Part shown: positions 1 through 12,290 of the stretch, piece after piece
How the letters are laid out: every line of letters starts with the position of its first letter
How positions within the stretch are numbered: the first letter of the stretch is position 1
Source: Gordius sp. MW1
Taxonomy: Eukaryota; Nematomorpha; Gordioida; Gordea; Gordiidae
Direction: 5' to 3'
Assembly (NCBI GenBank): GCA_964036665.1
Contig: OZ038530.1
Location: 15,037,001-15,101,000, forward strand
Length of the DNA stretch: 64,000 nt
Made by a program: the position numbers and the translations under genes
The notes under the pieces: generated by a model
Seen by the model: the letters and a program-made list of their open reading frames with translations, nothing else
Told to the model about the DNA's origin: nothing
Database searches by the model: none

Positions 1-241
1 TTATAACATGAAACAACCCATTTTAATCATTATAGCGATTTTAAAAATTCATCAAACCAGATAAATTGGCCAAAAATCATGTTTCACATTTCCAAATGGC
101 TGCTAAAATGGTGACACTTTTTAAAAGAGAATGAGCAGTCTATTAGTCTATGACTTTAACACCAATCATTTTCACTTAATATAGATAAATTTTCAAATAG
201 AAGCCCGCAGTAAATTAAAAAAATATACATTGTTCACTCAC

Positions 242-681
242 CGTATCAAAATAGGGCATGAGTTGACTAGATGGGGTATCTTCGAGACGGATGGCCATGC
301 ATTCCACACCCGAAGCCCTGACATTGGGGAAATCGGCGGTCACATTGACGACGAACGTTATACTCTTAGCTCTTAGCTTGTATTCGTTGATCGCACTCGC
401 TCCGCTCAAATAGAGGTGCGGGTTAACTTCGGAGATTGTGGTCAAACAAAGCACGTTCATGGCTGGAGAGTAGAGCAAACGTGCTGAAAAGTCTTGATCC
501 AAAGCAGTGCTACTATTATTATTATTATCTAATGGTAGGCCAGGGGTTTGAGATCGCTTGACAACTTGATTTTGCTGTTTATCCTGATCGGTAGGAATGT
601 TGGCACCAAAATTGCGTGACAAAGGATTATTGTAGGAATTGGGCGACGCCGTGATATTTCTCAAGTTATAGGGCAAGGGTG
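242..681 (-). CDS. Atypical dual-specificity phosphatase, single internal exon (partial gene)
   Basis: On the minus strand this exon runs from a pyrimidine-rich acceptor ending in TTACAG (AG at 683-682) to a GTGAGT donor (241-236), with an open frame throughout. The second half reads like the start of a DUSP14/18/21-type phosphatase domain: an ISEVNPHLYLSGA block, then FVVNVTADFPN, then AIRLEDTPSSQLMPYFDT, matching the family pattern of ITxxLYLSN, VINVS and PVADSP. The first half is Asn/Ser/Pro-rich and low in complexity. The catalytic HCxxGxSRS exon is not in bases 1-241 and must lie left of the window, so activity cannot be judged. No in-frame ATG occurs upstream of the Asn-rich part, so either another 5' exon lies to the right or translation begins at the Met near the NVLCL segment. 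Family assignment is fairly secure; the exact paralogue is not. Confidence 0.7.
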
Positions 682-849
682 CTGTAATGGAGGAAAAGGG
701 TTTCCTTTCGAACGGTCTTTGAGGGTAGGATTTGAGGAGGGGGTATTTAAGGGCGAGCGTTGAGAAAGTCGTGTTAAGCGATGAACTATATTCGCAACGT
801 AAAAAAGAGTAGATTAAAAGAGTAGGTATTTAATTATAATGCGCGGTTT

Positions 850-1842
850 CTTGAAACAATTTGAATAATTAAGCATTTTTTTAAAATAATTCCCTTTGAT
901 TTAACATTCAAAATCTACGAAATAAAAGATACGTTTACTTAGGTTGAGCAGTAATTTAATAATGTGAAAAAGGGATGCGTTTTTAGCTAATAAATTATGC
1001 TTAAGTGAGAAGATTTGTATCTACATTGTGCCAATATGACACAAACAATTATGGCATAAACAGAGAATACGCTTGACCTCGATTCCAATGCGAGCGAGAT
1101 CAAGGACGATCTTAGCCATTTATTAGTTGGCTTATAAAATAATTTATTTCGCCTTTTAACCACTATATATTATTTCATTTTCAAACACTGTGCTGCATTA
1201 TAAATATAAATGATCTTACATTTTTTGAGCAATTAAATAATCCTTTGAAGATAATAAGTTATGGCTAAACGCTTTTAGCCTCGGGCAGAGCTATCAAACA
1301 AATTAAATTAAAACCGCGCTCATTATTATTTTTTATTAATACATAAAAACTTTTTTCCATAATTGTAGTTTCCCATTAAAAACCCCAATACACTTCACAA
1401 CACGACAAAACACATCACGACCGCCGAAGTGAACCCATAAATTTTTTAGGTAATAAATCACTCTAATAAAATATTTTGTCCGATAAATTCACTCTGGCTT
1501 ATATCACATTGATGGACCCTCCTTTTAAATTTATTATATAATTAACCCTTTATAATTTTGTCAACATTAGCAACTGCAAAATTTAAATTTCCTATTTTAA
1601 TTACTTTTTAATTTCCCTAATTCATTTCTCGTTAGGCAATTCGTTTATGTGATGTCAAAATATAGAAAAAGAACTTAACCGATATGAGGCACGGAAGATG
1701 AGTTGCCGACGTAAAAATAAATCTGACACTTTTATTTGTAACAATCATGGTAAACATTTTAATTAGTATTTACTTTTCCTAAATCAAGAACAAAATATTT
1801 ATTTCTCTAATCCTCCCTTTAATATGCTATATAGCAAATTAT
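850..1842. other. AT-rich non-coding spacer
   Basis: No open frame of note, no recognisable domain and no clear repeat. Short A/T runs dominate. It probably holds 5' sequence of the minus-strand phosphatase gene, but no upstream exon could be assigned. Confidence 0.5.
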
Positions 1843-2005
1843 CATGGGCGTAGCCTACCCCCCCCCCTAAATGGCGAAAAAAATTTCCAATGCAAAAACC
1901 CTTAAAAATTAAAAAAAGATTTACGTGTTGTCCCCCCCCCCCCCCCTAATTGAAATTTTAAACGTTTTGCCCTCCCCCCTAATCCAAAACCTGGCTACGC
2001 CCATG
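1843..2005. mobile_element. MITE with GGGCGTAGCC ends, 163 bp
   Basis: Starts CATGGGCGTAGCC and ends CTGGCTACGCCCATG, so the ends are inverted repeats. It is flanked on both sides by CAAATTAT (1835-1842 and 2006-2013), an 8-bp target duplication. Inside are long C runs and a TTTTGCCCTCCCCCCTAAT block. Non-coding. The superfamily is not assigned: the 8-bp duplication does not fit the hAT nTnnnnAn pattern. Confidence 0.85.
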
Positions 2006-2013
2006 CAAATTAT

Positions 2014-4123
2014 TATATATATTTTTTTCTCGATTCATTTTATACATTTTTTTGCATCGTGATTCACTTTAAGTATTCTATAAAAAAATGTATGAAACCA
2101 TGCGGCATATGCTTTTCAAGGTCTATGTTAAAAAATAGTTGCTCAGAAAGTTTTCAATCTCGATTCATAATTTGTTGCCTGTTTGATAAAATTTAGTGTA
2201 TTAGCATAGTCATTCATTCTCTAAATTGATTTGTCAGCTAATTTACCAATAAATAATGTGATATGTTTATTGGAAAACAAGTCAATAAGTTGGAGTTGGA
2301 TTTAATAACCATTTTTCAATTTAAGCTGCGTTTTTGTTCGTCATTTTATTATAGTTGTAAATATTAAAACTGGATGCAATAATGTAACTTTCTTGTTGTA
2401 ATAAAACTATTTTATCTTTATTGAAGTAACTTATTTTACTTATAGCATCATTATACAATAAAATGTTGCAAAGTCCCTAAAAAGTGAATTAAAAACTGAA
2501 TCCTAACAATAATATAAAAATTGCATAGCAATTAATAAAACTAACAAACTTACATTGGTAGTAGCACAATTTGTCAATGAATTGATCGCCGTATTAAATT
2601 ATAACGAGGGCGAAGGAAATACGAATGAAATATTAAAATTATAGCAGAGATTTATAATTAATTTTAATTTATATATAGCAAACACATAATACCACCACCT
2701 AACAACCTATCGCATAACGCAATGGCATCGAATTGATTAATAATAACTATTGATCAGCATATTCACGATATTTGATATACACTGTATACCACACAAACAC
2801 GCACTATCATCCAAATTCTCATTGGCAATAATCAATATGCCTGCAACAAACGTTCTTTAGGCATAAAAAAGTCACTACTGTCTTTCTCCCCACTAACACT
2901 CCCACCCCTCAAGCTAATACTGGAGCTCTGGAGCATAGTAAGTTTATAAAATCCCGATCAGTATTTTTTGGAGAATAGCCAAAATGATTTTTATGCCAAG
3001 TGTGTGGGAGGCACGTCTTCCTGTCTCTTACCTTATTCATTCAACGCGCTCTATTTACTCATGTCATTATTGTAAGCATTTTTCCCCTTAGAAGTTGCTA
3101 AAGATTGAAATATTTTTAAAAGCTATCTAATATACCTAAGCTTTTTAAAAAGTTTATAATGCCAATTATAAATTTAGATTGAATTTCATTTAAAAATAAT
3201 TTTTTAACAAATAATTATTTAAAACAATTGTAAATTTAAAAAATAATTTAAAAATTTGCCAGGGAATTTTAATATAAATTTATGTAAGCTCACACACATG
3301 CTTGAACAAACTTTCTCAAAAAATGAAATAAAGCCGAGAAATACACATTTATTTTAGTAGTGTCTTTGTGGAAAAAATCATAATAATCTTTAAACTTAAT
3401 TGATTATTTTAAATTTAAAATTCGTTCTTTATAAATTTAAGAGCAGACGTGGTTTGAACTTGAAGAAACTTTCAAAATTTCATAGAATAACCTATATTGC
3501 TGTAAATTCGAATGAAGCGAAATAGTATTTTTTTATATTAAATTTTGTTTAACAAGTGTCAAGATATTGTATTTAATTAAAGTTTGTTACAACTTTTTTC
3601 ATATAATATTCTTTAAAATATAATATAAATTTTAAATCTTAAAAATTTGTAATCTACCTGTCGTCACCTAGGCTGCTAGTAAACACTAAATCAGGTTTGG
3701 CTTTTAATGATGAATTCCTATTCCTAGGGGTCAATTGATAGCCCATTGAATCTCTGAAGGTAGTCGAATTTGACATAGTTTATGGCATGTTTAAGTCATC
3801 CTTTTCATACTTTTAACCAATATAACCTTTAAATATGTTGTAAAGTAAAGTCAAGAGATCAATCAAATAATGATTAATTCAATTGAGAAGGGATTATTCA
3901 TTATTAGTTAAGACTTTCCATAGATATACAAAAGACTTTATACAAAGTATTTGCATATAGGTTAGAAGGTTAGTTACAGTCACCAGTGTGTAGGAGCAAT
4001 AAAAGTCTATTTACATTTCACAAGCATAGTTGCTACTACATCGGTTGCCTTTGATCCATCTTATTAAACTAATAGAAAGCTATGAGGCTTCTCTTTGCCA
4101 CCACATTACTAATCCTTCCAATA
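2014..4123. other. AT-rich non-coding spacer
   Basis: Very AT-rich (notably 3100-3660) with no coding signal, no RNA gene that could be recognised and no clear tandem structure. Confidence 0.5.
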
Positions 4124-4131
4124 TTAAACTA

Positions 4132-4292
4132 CATGGGCGTAGCCAGGTTTTGGATTAGGGGGGGGGGGGGCAAAACGTTTAAAAGTTCAATTAGAGGTAG
4201 GCAAAACATGAAATTTTTTAAATTTTCAAAGTTTTTGCATTGGAAAATTTTTTTTCTCTCGTAATTTAGGGCCCCCCCTGGCTACGCCCATG
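4132..4292. mobile_element. MITE with GGGCGTAGCC ends, 161 bp
   Basis: Starts CATGGGCGTAGCCAGG and ends CCTGGCTACGCCCATG. The 8 bases on each side are both TTAAACTA (4124-4131, 4293-4300), a perfect target duplication. An internal run of G is followed by CAAAACG. A small open frame over it is not a gene. Confidence 0.88.
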
Positions 4293-4755
4293 TTAAACTA
4301 TGTAGTAAACATAGCCTTAGTCGTAGACTTAAGAGCGTAGCAATTCAAAGGGCAGAATTTAAAAAAACATATAAAAATATTTTAATTAAACAGTTAGCAA
4401 ATGTCATATAGTCTTCAACGTTTAAAGTCAAAGTGGTATAAAAACTTTGATAAAATTAGAAAATACCTAATTTTTCTAAAAATATCACAAGATTTGTTAA
4501 ACAAATGGACCTCCCCCCCCCATTAGCTTTAAAGAAACGTGGTTTTTTGTTAAAATTTAGATAGGAAGTTTTTTAAATAGGTGTTTTAGATAATTTTAAA
4601 ATTTTGAGAATTTGCCGCTCTAACGCTTTTTTATTATCAGGGAACCGGGAAAAATAAAGTGACAGTTAAATGATTCGCAATTAATCATAGCTTTATCCCA
4701 AATTCGAATTTAAGTGCCTAATATGTGAATAATAAACTTTAAAAACATCACGCAC

Positions 4756-4918
4756 CATGGGCGTAGCCAGGGGAGGCAGGGTGTGGCGGCTGCCCCCCTC
4801 TAAATCCATAAATACTTTATATATTATATAATTATGGCTAAAATTTCAGAAAATCGCCATTTGCCCCCCTCTAAATCATAATTGCCCCACTATAGTTCTA
4901 ATCCTTGCTACGCCCATG
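4756..4918. mobile_element. MITE with GGGCGTAGCC ends, 163 bp
   Basis: Begins CATGGGCGTAGCCAGG and ends CTTGCTACGCCCATG. Flanks TCACGCAC (4748-4755) and CCACGCAC (4919-4926) match at 7 of 8 bases, consistent with an 8-bp duplication carrying one later change. Confidence 0.82.
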
Positions 4919-4926
4919 CCACGCAC

Positions 4927-7026
4927 GAATAGAACATTTTTATAGTTGGCTCAAGAGTTATAATTTATTCCAATCACTTTGGACTACTACTCGTTAATTT
5001 TCAAAATTTACTTATTTTAAATAAAATATTGAATCATCTTACTCTTAGCCATTGTGATGGTTTATTCAAAAATCGAGATGAACTCTTAATTAGTCCAATA
5101 AAATTTGAAACCAGTGACACAACCATTAGTATGGCATTATCATAGTTCCATATAAATTATATTCATAGGCTAAATTCAATCTAAACTTGAAATTCCCGAT
5201 TTCAAACTAATACAATTTTGGATTGTTCGATTATAAAGTTCTCTTCTAAAAAAGAATTAAACAACTAAAACTATAAATTAAATACTTTTATTGACCCATT
5301 TGAGTAATCAAAATCTTTTGCCCTTTTGCTAATAAAAACTACGGTTGATATTATTATATAATTAAAGGAAAAATAAGCATTCAAAGTGTCGATAACATGA
5401 AACAAAAAATAATATGTATGTAATCCTATAACGTTAAATTGCCAGAATCTTGTTAAGGTGCCCTCCCCCTGACTCATCTAAGATTTAAATAAATGCGCCC
5501 ATGACCGGTTGGCTGGGCGCGCTGGGTCTATTATGTAGATTGTATTTGCCAATCCAAGAGTCTGAATTTATATTTTCGTTTTTGAATTATTAACTTTACA
5601 CTCCTTAAAATGACCGAACTTGATCAATAAGTCAAATTTAGTAGCCCCTACTAGGAACACTTGGAGCCTGCACGTAAAATATCATAATTCTAACCCCATT
5701 AACTAAATATTTTTCAAAAAAGGTTCTTGGGCCATTTTTAAAAAAAATAAAGCAGATACATAATCGTTAAAAGATCCTTTTTGTATTAAAATTTGCAGCT
5801 TTGGTCCACCAAAAATCAAATTTTTAAAAATGAGCTTTTAACTTTAACACACAATTTTAAGTTTTAACAAATAAAGCCGATATTGAAACGAACTTACCTC
5901 CTCAATCAATATAGGTTCCATTGAGGCAGGAAGAATGAAGTTAATTTAAGTGGCTTAAAAATAAATTTCATATCCACGATAATGTTGAATCAACTCAAGC
6001 GTTGTCAATTGTAATAGGGGGGCCGTATAATTATAGACTTGGGTAGGTGTCTCTAAAAATCAATATTTTAGGATATGGGAAATTTGTTTTGTAAGTTCGC
6101 TCATTTATTATTGATTTAAGAGCTGCAACTGTGCATATATGACTTAAGATTTTAGAAAATTAAATCAAAATAACTATTGCCCCAAAACTATGTATACTTC
6201 ACGAAAATTTATGTAGGTATGAATCAATGAGTAACTAAACTATGGTCCAAATTATGGTAATTATCAGGTAAAAAAATCAACTATCATTTGCTCTAATATT
6301 TATTTACCCTCACCCCGACCCTCTACATCCCCGAGGAAATGAGGTGTAGAGAATAGAGATAGAGAAGTTGATAGAGTGTTGTTGGTGTGCTTTCACTTTC
6401 CATTTGTCACATTGCATTTAGTATATTCGCTTAGAAAGAATTTGCATTTTTTCACATCCACATGTCTTCTAAGTTCCGAATGTAAGCTTTGATTTATGGC
6501 GGCACCTTAATTAATGAATAATTTACTAAAACATAATAATTTTTAAGCGTAATAGTGTGCCTCTAAAGCAATTAAAAAATTTAAATAAATAAAATATTAA
6601 AGCTCAAACGATAGAATTCGAATATCTCGAAAATATTTGTTAAATTTATATTAAAAGTTTAAAATCATGCTTTGTATATAAAATTAATGTGTGCTGTTGA
6701 CTTTTAAAAATGTAGCTGCTACTATTTGGCCAAAGTTAATAAACTAACCCAATTTTACTTAGTTTCGAAAACATTAGTTGTGGGCAAATTTTCACCTATA
6801 AAGTATAAATATAGTTAAAAATTAGTTACTCGATATTAACCAAATTAACGTTCATCATAAAACAAGTTATTTAATCAATTATGCCCATGGCGTTTTGACA
6901 CTTATCTACTCTGTATTATTTATTAACTATTTGGTGAGTAACCTCGTTTTATGGAATGTGCTCCGAGCGTCATATAATGTTAGAAATGAATTAAAACTTT
7001 CGTTATAACTGACAATGTGTAAATGC
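4927..7026. other. Non-coding spacer
   Basis: No supported gene or element. Short open frames (for example 5271-5477 minus) show no domain, codon pattern or splice context. Confidence 0.45.
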
Positions 7027-7193
7027 CTTGAACGTAGCCAGGATTCGAACTCGAGGGGGGCAGTAATGTTTTAGGGAGGGGCAAAATTGTATTTTTTGTT
7101 GAAATTTAAGTTATAGTTATATCAAATTTTGAATAATTTCTGGATTTAGAGGGGGGCGGCCGCCCCTCCCTGCCACCCCCTGGCTACGCTGAT
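7027..7193. mobile_element. Degenerate GGGCGTAGCC-type MITE
   Basis: Carries ACGTAGCCAGG on the left and CCTGGCTACG on the right, with G-rich and C-rich blocks just inside, like the better-preserved copies. Outer bases have diverged and no target duplication remains. It is an older member of the same family. Confidence 0.65.
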
Positions 7194-7199
7194 AAAACC

Positions 7200-9233
7200 C
7201 AATCGTATTAATTTATATGTGTTTTTGAAATAAGAGTCATAATTGGTTTTATCGCCCGGCCACGGCCCAGTCTAATTATTTGTTTGTTCGCATCCCAATA
7301 TTTTTTTTAACTTTGGCCCGACCCGAACCCGATTCCAGCCAAGCATCTATTTTTAACTCGCACTTATAATAAAATTTTATAATTAAAATTTAATTCACCA
7401 AATTTATAATAAAATCGATTTTTATATTAGTTATGATGGATAAATAAATAAGAATTCAATGTCTTGATACAATCAAGTTTTTAAAAATGTCGTAAAACTA
7501 ATTTATATATTTTGACCCATTTAATATAATTATTAAAGAAAAATTTCAAATTTTGGTCAAGGGGGTAGAAAAGTCCCGCTTTCCGCCCCCTTGGCTACGC
7601 GCCTAGGGGAAACTGAAGTTATTATGTATACCCTACAAACTATGATTTCTTTGAATGAGTTTGGCTTATTATAAAAATCATTTTTAATGGTCAGTTGCTA
7701 GGGTTTACTTCGGGCCCGGATCCGGCCGCTTATGGAGGTCTTTAAATGAAGGGAAATATCCAATTAATGGAGAGCTTTACGCAAAATAAGCATACATTCT
7801 TATAGGTTTTGACTAATATATGGCTCAACCTACATATATTTTTGTATCTGATGTGTTACAAAAAACGACCGCCACCTTAAAAATAAGCGTAATTATAGCA
7901 TTCATATGGATTATATTGGTCAATAATAATTACAATTAAGGAGACTTCACGTTAATACATAAATTAGAAAGAAGATGTCGCTTTAAAAGTTAACTAAATT
8001 TAGCAATAATATTTTCTTTTTATCAATATATTTAATTTTTAAAAAGTGATAAATTATATCCTACGTATAAATTGTAACCAATACCGTTAAACCATTTGCT
8101 TATCAATCTTAATTTAGTTATTCAAGATAGGATATTATGTCCAAATCAGGTATTTGAAAATATAAACAATATCAATCTCAATTTATGATTAATCTGTGAA
8201 TAAATTATCAAACATAAAAGTGACCTTTTTTAAATTAAGAGATTTTCATTTTAGTAAGTTTAAGAATGTTTCACTAATATAAGGTGCCTCATCATTTGTC
8301 ATTTATTTCAGGTCAGACGCGAGGTATAGTCAGGAGGCTCAAGGTCATGGATATTTTACCTAATTTACGTATACATATTAATTTGCTTTTATGTACAAAA
8401 TATCATGTAAAAAATGCTAAATTAAATAGATTAAACGCGTGGCGGTAAAGATTTTAACATTATTTCAATGGTTAATAAACTAAAGAAACAAACATTATTT
8501 ATTGCTATAAATATAAACGCATAAAAATCATGAAATGTTCGTGGAGAAAGTTTCTAATATAAATTAAAGTGACATTTTAAATCGCGAAAAATTTAATTAG
8601 TAGAGTTGTCGCACTTCAGCATTGGACAACAGTGGGGAAAGTACACGTGCTTGTTTTTTATGATTTCGCACCCGGGCTGTTTTAGAACTTGAGGACACCT
8701 GGGGAGCGAATAAATAAAATGTTGAATTTGATTATAATTGGTGGCAGTCAAAATTACTTTTTACAAGCGGCTTCCAGTATATAAGTATCCCTTTTAAGGG
8801 TGCAAGAGCATTCGACACATAGGAGTTGGGCGTTGAAAGTTGAGCCTGGTGGCAAATAAGCATTGCTGAAATCGCGAAATGCACATCGTCCTAAATATTG
8901 TAATATTGGTCAAATATAATTCATACATAGCTGTAATTGTTTATACCTTTGTACCTAAAAGACTCAATAAGTCCGTAGCTAAATGAAGGGTAAGTCAATA
9001 ATAAAACCAATAAAACAAAAAACATTATTTTGAAAAAATATTTGTAAATTAAAAATAAATGAAGGTATCACTAAAATAACACGTTTGTTACGAATAAGCT
9101 AATGACGTTTTACATATGTCATCGATGTTTTACCTTCGACGCGACAATATTTTGTGTAAATTGTTGAATTGTGAATGAACGCCATTTATCCTATCAATTA
9201 AATCATAGAGTAGAAAATTGGCAAGTTATTCAC
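7200..9233. other. Non-coding spacer with degraded repeat fragments
   Basis: Holds GC-rich patches with GGCCCGACCCG-like words near 7250-7340 and 7710-7730 that resemble the hAT-like element at 9936, and a lone MITE-like end (CCCCCTTGGCTACGCG) near 7587. Nothing coding was seen. Confidence 0.4.
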
Positions 9234-9236
9234 TTA

Positions 9237-9833
9237 CCCCGCGAGAGTATTCGTGGGGTATTTCGTCACCCCACGCAAATTATAAATTAAAATATAAAAC
9301 GCAAATTAAGTCTAGTAAATTTGGTCTTTCAGTAGCTTCAAATTTCATCAAAAACTAGGTTTTGTGAAAATTTCATAGGTTTTGGCTTAATACTTCTTAA
9401 AATATAAAAGCTTTTTGGCTCGTGGGGTTCTGTTTTACCCCACAAATGCTCTTACGTAAGTTTTTTTTAAATGAAAAAATGTATGTATTTTTTTTGTATG
9501 ATGATATCTTTTACAATCTGTGTTTTTAATACATTTTGAACATTCTTTTAATAAAAAATCACGTTTATTTTGATTTATTTTAAGGTATATGATGTCAAGA
9601 GGTAAAATGAGGGGAAGCTCTGAAATAACCAAAATAAAAATGGGGGTCCAGAAAAATATTAATAAGTTTTGTAATATTGATTAGATTCATATCAAAATTT
9701 ATACCATCAATCTTAAGACCTTTATAAACATTTGAAAGAATATTTCAAAAGTTATAAGAAGTTAAAAAGTGGGGTAAAGTTATACCCCACGAATGGTCTC
9801 GCGTTCGGGATTTTCAGGAATACTCTCGAGGGT
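9237..9833. mobile_element. Harbinger-like non-autonomous element with TTA target duplication
   Basis: The ends CCCCGCGAGAGTATTC and, as the complement of the right end, ACCCTCGAGAGTATTC agree at 14 of 16 bases. Both are flanked by TTA (9234-9236, 9834-9836), as expected for PIF/Harbinger. Three internal palindromes of the form GTGGGGT-loop-ACCCCAC sit at 9253-9274, 9422-9443 and 9769-9790. No transposase is encoded. The superfamily call rests mainly on the TTA duplication. Confidence 0.6.
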
Positions 9834-9935
9834 TTAGTATAATGCAATTTTATATAAGGTGTGGTATACTTCCTTTCCGCCCCCCCCACGCGCTTTGTGT
9901 TATATTTAATTTCCCTTACGTGTGTGTGTTATTCC

Positions 9936-10583
9936 TAGAGCCCTGCACCGGCAGCCCGAAGCCATCGGGCAAAATTTTATAAAATTATCGGGCTCCGGTC
10001 GGACCTGATGAGGCGGCCCAACCTCAGGCCCGAGTCCGGCCCGAATTGATTAAAAGCAAACTAATATTTATAAAATATGATTTGAATAAACTCAACTCGA
10101 TATTAAATAATTATCTTCGCACGGTGTACATAATATAAGTTCAAACTTCAGCTTTTTACCCTGTCTATATAACTGACCGGAATTTAAAATCTTATTTTAG
10201 TATTTAAAATATTCATAGTAGCTGTTATAACTTAAATAAGATAAATAAATATTTTAGTTTTTTTAGTGGAACTGTTAAATAATGTATATTTTTTGAAGTT
10301 ATTTTTAGTTTTAAATTATTAGCTATGTAACGAGTGAAAGGATTTTTTATTTTAAACTTATCCTAGTTGCAAATTACGAGTAATAACAATCTAATGCATT
10401 CTATATTTAGATGGTAAAATAATTTTCAAAAATAAAATTTTTAAAAAGTTTTATTTAAAAAATCGGGTCGGGCTCGGGTCGGGCCAAAAAAGAAAAAAGT
10501 CTTTCAAACTTGGGCCTGGCAAAATAAAAATGGAAAAGTCGGGCTCGGGCCGGGCAGAAGAAATTCCATTTTGCAGGGCTCTA
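9936..10583. mobile_element. hAT-like non-autonomous element, GC-rich ends (copy 1)
   Basis: Starts TAGAGCCCTGCA and ends TGCAGGGCTCTA. Flanks GTTATTCC (9928-9935) and GTTATCCC (10584-10591) agree at 7 of 8. The interior has GGGTCGGGCTCGGG-type repeats near both ends and an AT-rich middle with no open frame. TAGNG ends with 8-bp duplications are typical of hAT. A second copy lies at 40123-40807. Confidence 0.78.
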
Positions 10584-10659
10584 GTTATCCCTTCCGCCAT
10601 ATATTATTTATCATCACGCATCATTGGATTTTGTATACCCGTATACAACGCGTACTGAA

Positions 10660-11026
10660 TCTAGTGATGGTGAAATAGCGTTTGATAGGCGCTAAAGCTA
10701 TAAGACATAGTCACTTGGAGGCGCTAAAGCTATAGCACATAGTCACTTAGAGGCGCTAAAGCTATAGCACATAGTCGCACGGAGGCGCTAGAGCTATAGC
10801 ACATAGTCACATATGGCTCTAGAGCTATAGCTCATAGTCATTTAAAGGCGCAAAAGCTATAGCACATGGTCACACGGAGGCGCTAGACTAGATAGCACAT
10901 AGTCATATAAGGAGTTAGAGCTATAGCACATAGTCACTTGGAGGCGCTAGGGCTATAGCGTAGCGTTAACATTGTTATAAAAATTTTAGTTGATTGCATT
11001 ATTATGCGCTCATGTGGTTTGAACTA
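10660..11026 (+). repeat. 32-bp minisatellite within a dispersed repeat (copy 1)
   Basis: About nine imperfect copies of a 32-bp unit containing GGCGCTAAAGCTATAGC and ACATAGTCAC, bounded by TAGTGATGGTGAAATAGCG on the left and GTGGTTTGAACTAAGT on the right. The same unit and the same flanks recur in opposite orientation at 58377-58675, so the minisatellite travels inside a larger repeat. No terminal repeat or target duplication could be fixed. Each unit contains the palindrome AGCTATAGCT in part. Confidence 0.75.
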
Positions 11027-11170
11027 AGTTTCTATGTTATTGTTGTGTTTAGTCAACGACGCGTATCGACACAAAGGCGGTGTGGAGAATAAAGTAAAAA
11101 CAAATAATATGACAGAAGGATATAGACATATGAAGTGATTAAAAATAAAAAGAAAGACAACAGACACACA

Positions 11171-11333
11171 CATGGGCGTACCCAGGTTTTAAATTGGGGG
11201 GGGGGGGGGCAAAACGTTTAAAAGTTCATTTAGAGGAGGGCAAAACATAAATTTTTTTAATTTTTCAATGTTTTTGCATTGAAAAAATTTTTTTTTCGTA
11301 AACCCCCTCCCCCCCCCCCTGCGCACGCCCATG
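11171..11333. mobile_element. MITE with GGGCGTACCC ends, 163 bp, inside a gypsy LTR
   Basis: Starts CATGGGCGTACCCAGG, ends GCGCACGCCCATG, and is flanked by GACACACA on both sides (11163-11170, 11334-11341), a perfect 8-bp duplication. Its interior closely matches the copy at 4132 (long G run followed by CAAAACGTTTAAAAGTTCA). It inserted after the gypsy element. Confidence 0.88.
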
Positions 11334-12084
11334 GACACACACATTTTTTATTATTAATTCGATTATATTTTTGATTGTCTTTGTCTCGTGAATACTGATA
11401 TACTCTAATTTTTATGATCATTCGATAATTGTGATCGTGGTCTTGGGATATAATAAATTTGGATTGCGTATTGTATATTCCCTGAAGTAAACAGTGGCGC
11501 CCAACGAAAAAAAAAGACCAAACATTTTGCTAAAAATCTTAGAAGAATAAAATCAATCATATTCGTGATTGTCTATATTCTGGTCCTATAGTCCTGTACC
11601 GATTAAATTCAAGCCTAGGGAAGATTAATTTAAGAAAACCTAGAAGATTGTAAAAAAGTCTGGAATTCAAAAGCATAGTAATTTTTGCCAAGACGCACAG
11701 CGGCAATCTGAATTCACGTTTACCGCCAGCGTCAGTCTGAATTCAAGTTTACCGCCAACAATAAAAACGCGCAGCTAAAACGAGTTATTGCACAGTGGGA
11801 GCGTTCTGATTAACAATTATATACGGGGCAGTTTTGAGACAAACAAAAATTTGGAGAACGAAGTATATGTTTAGATTGGTGATTTTAGTGATTGTTTGCA
11901 TTATTTTGGCTAATTTTTTTGAAATTAAAAAATTATTTAAATTCATTTTAAGAATCATAGTGAATTATCTAATCAATTATGTATATTAAAATGGAAATGA
12001 TATTATAGTACTACGTTTATATTATTTATTTTTTGTTGGGGTTGCAGTGTAATTGTAACGCATATCGCTGCATGCTGTAAAAAG

Positions 12085-12290
12085 TGTACTGCATGCGGAG
12101 GGCAACGTAAAAATAATAGAGAGAATATAAAATGTTATAAGTGCGGCGAGTTTGGGCATGGAATGAGATCATGTCCCAAAATTAGTTGAATGAGATCATG
12201 TCCCAAAATTAGTTCTCAGCTGATATGTTTTTTATGTCGGGGAGAGAGGCATTTATCAAGGGATTGTCCCAGGCGGGGAGGCACATGACT
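12085..12290 (+). pseudogene. Gypsy Gag zinc-knuckle fragment
   Basis: Translation shows CYKCGEFGHGMRSC and CFLCRGERHLSRDC, two CX2CX4HX4C knuckles of a retrotransposon nucleocapsid, preceded by a Cys-rich CCKKCTACGG stretch. A 27-bp tandem duplication ending each copy in CCCAAAATTAGTT (12160-12213) lies between the knuckles, and its junction turns a Gly codon into TGA. A further stop follows the second knuckle. Belongs to the element at 11081-13980. Confidence 0.75.

Noticed and set aside
10660..11026. Minisatellite-bearing repeat as a Helitron
   Set aside because: No constant 5' TC or 3' CTRR end with hairpin was found in both copies, so the class stays open.
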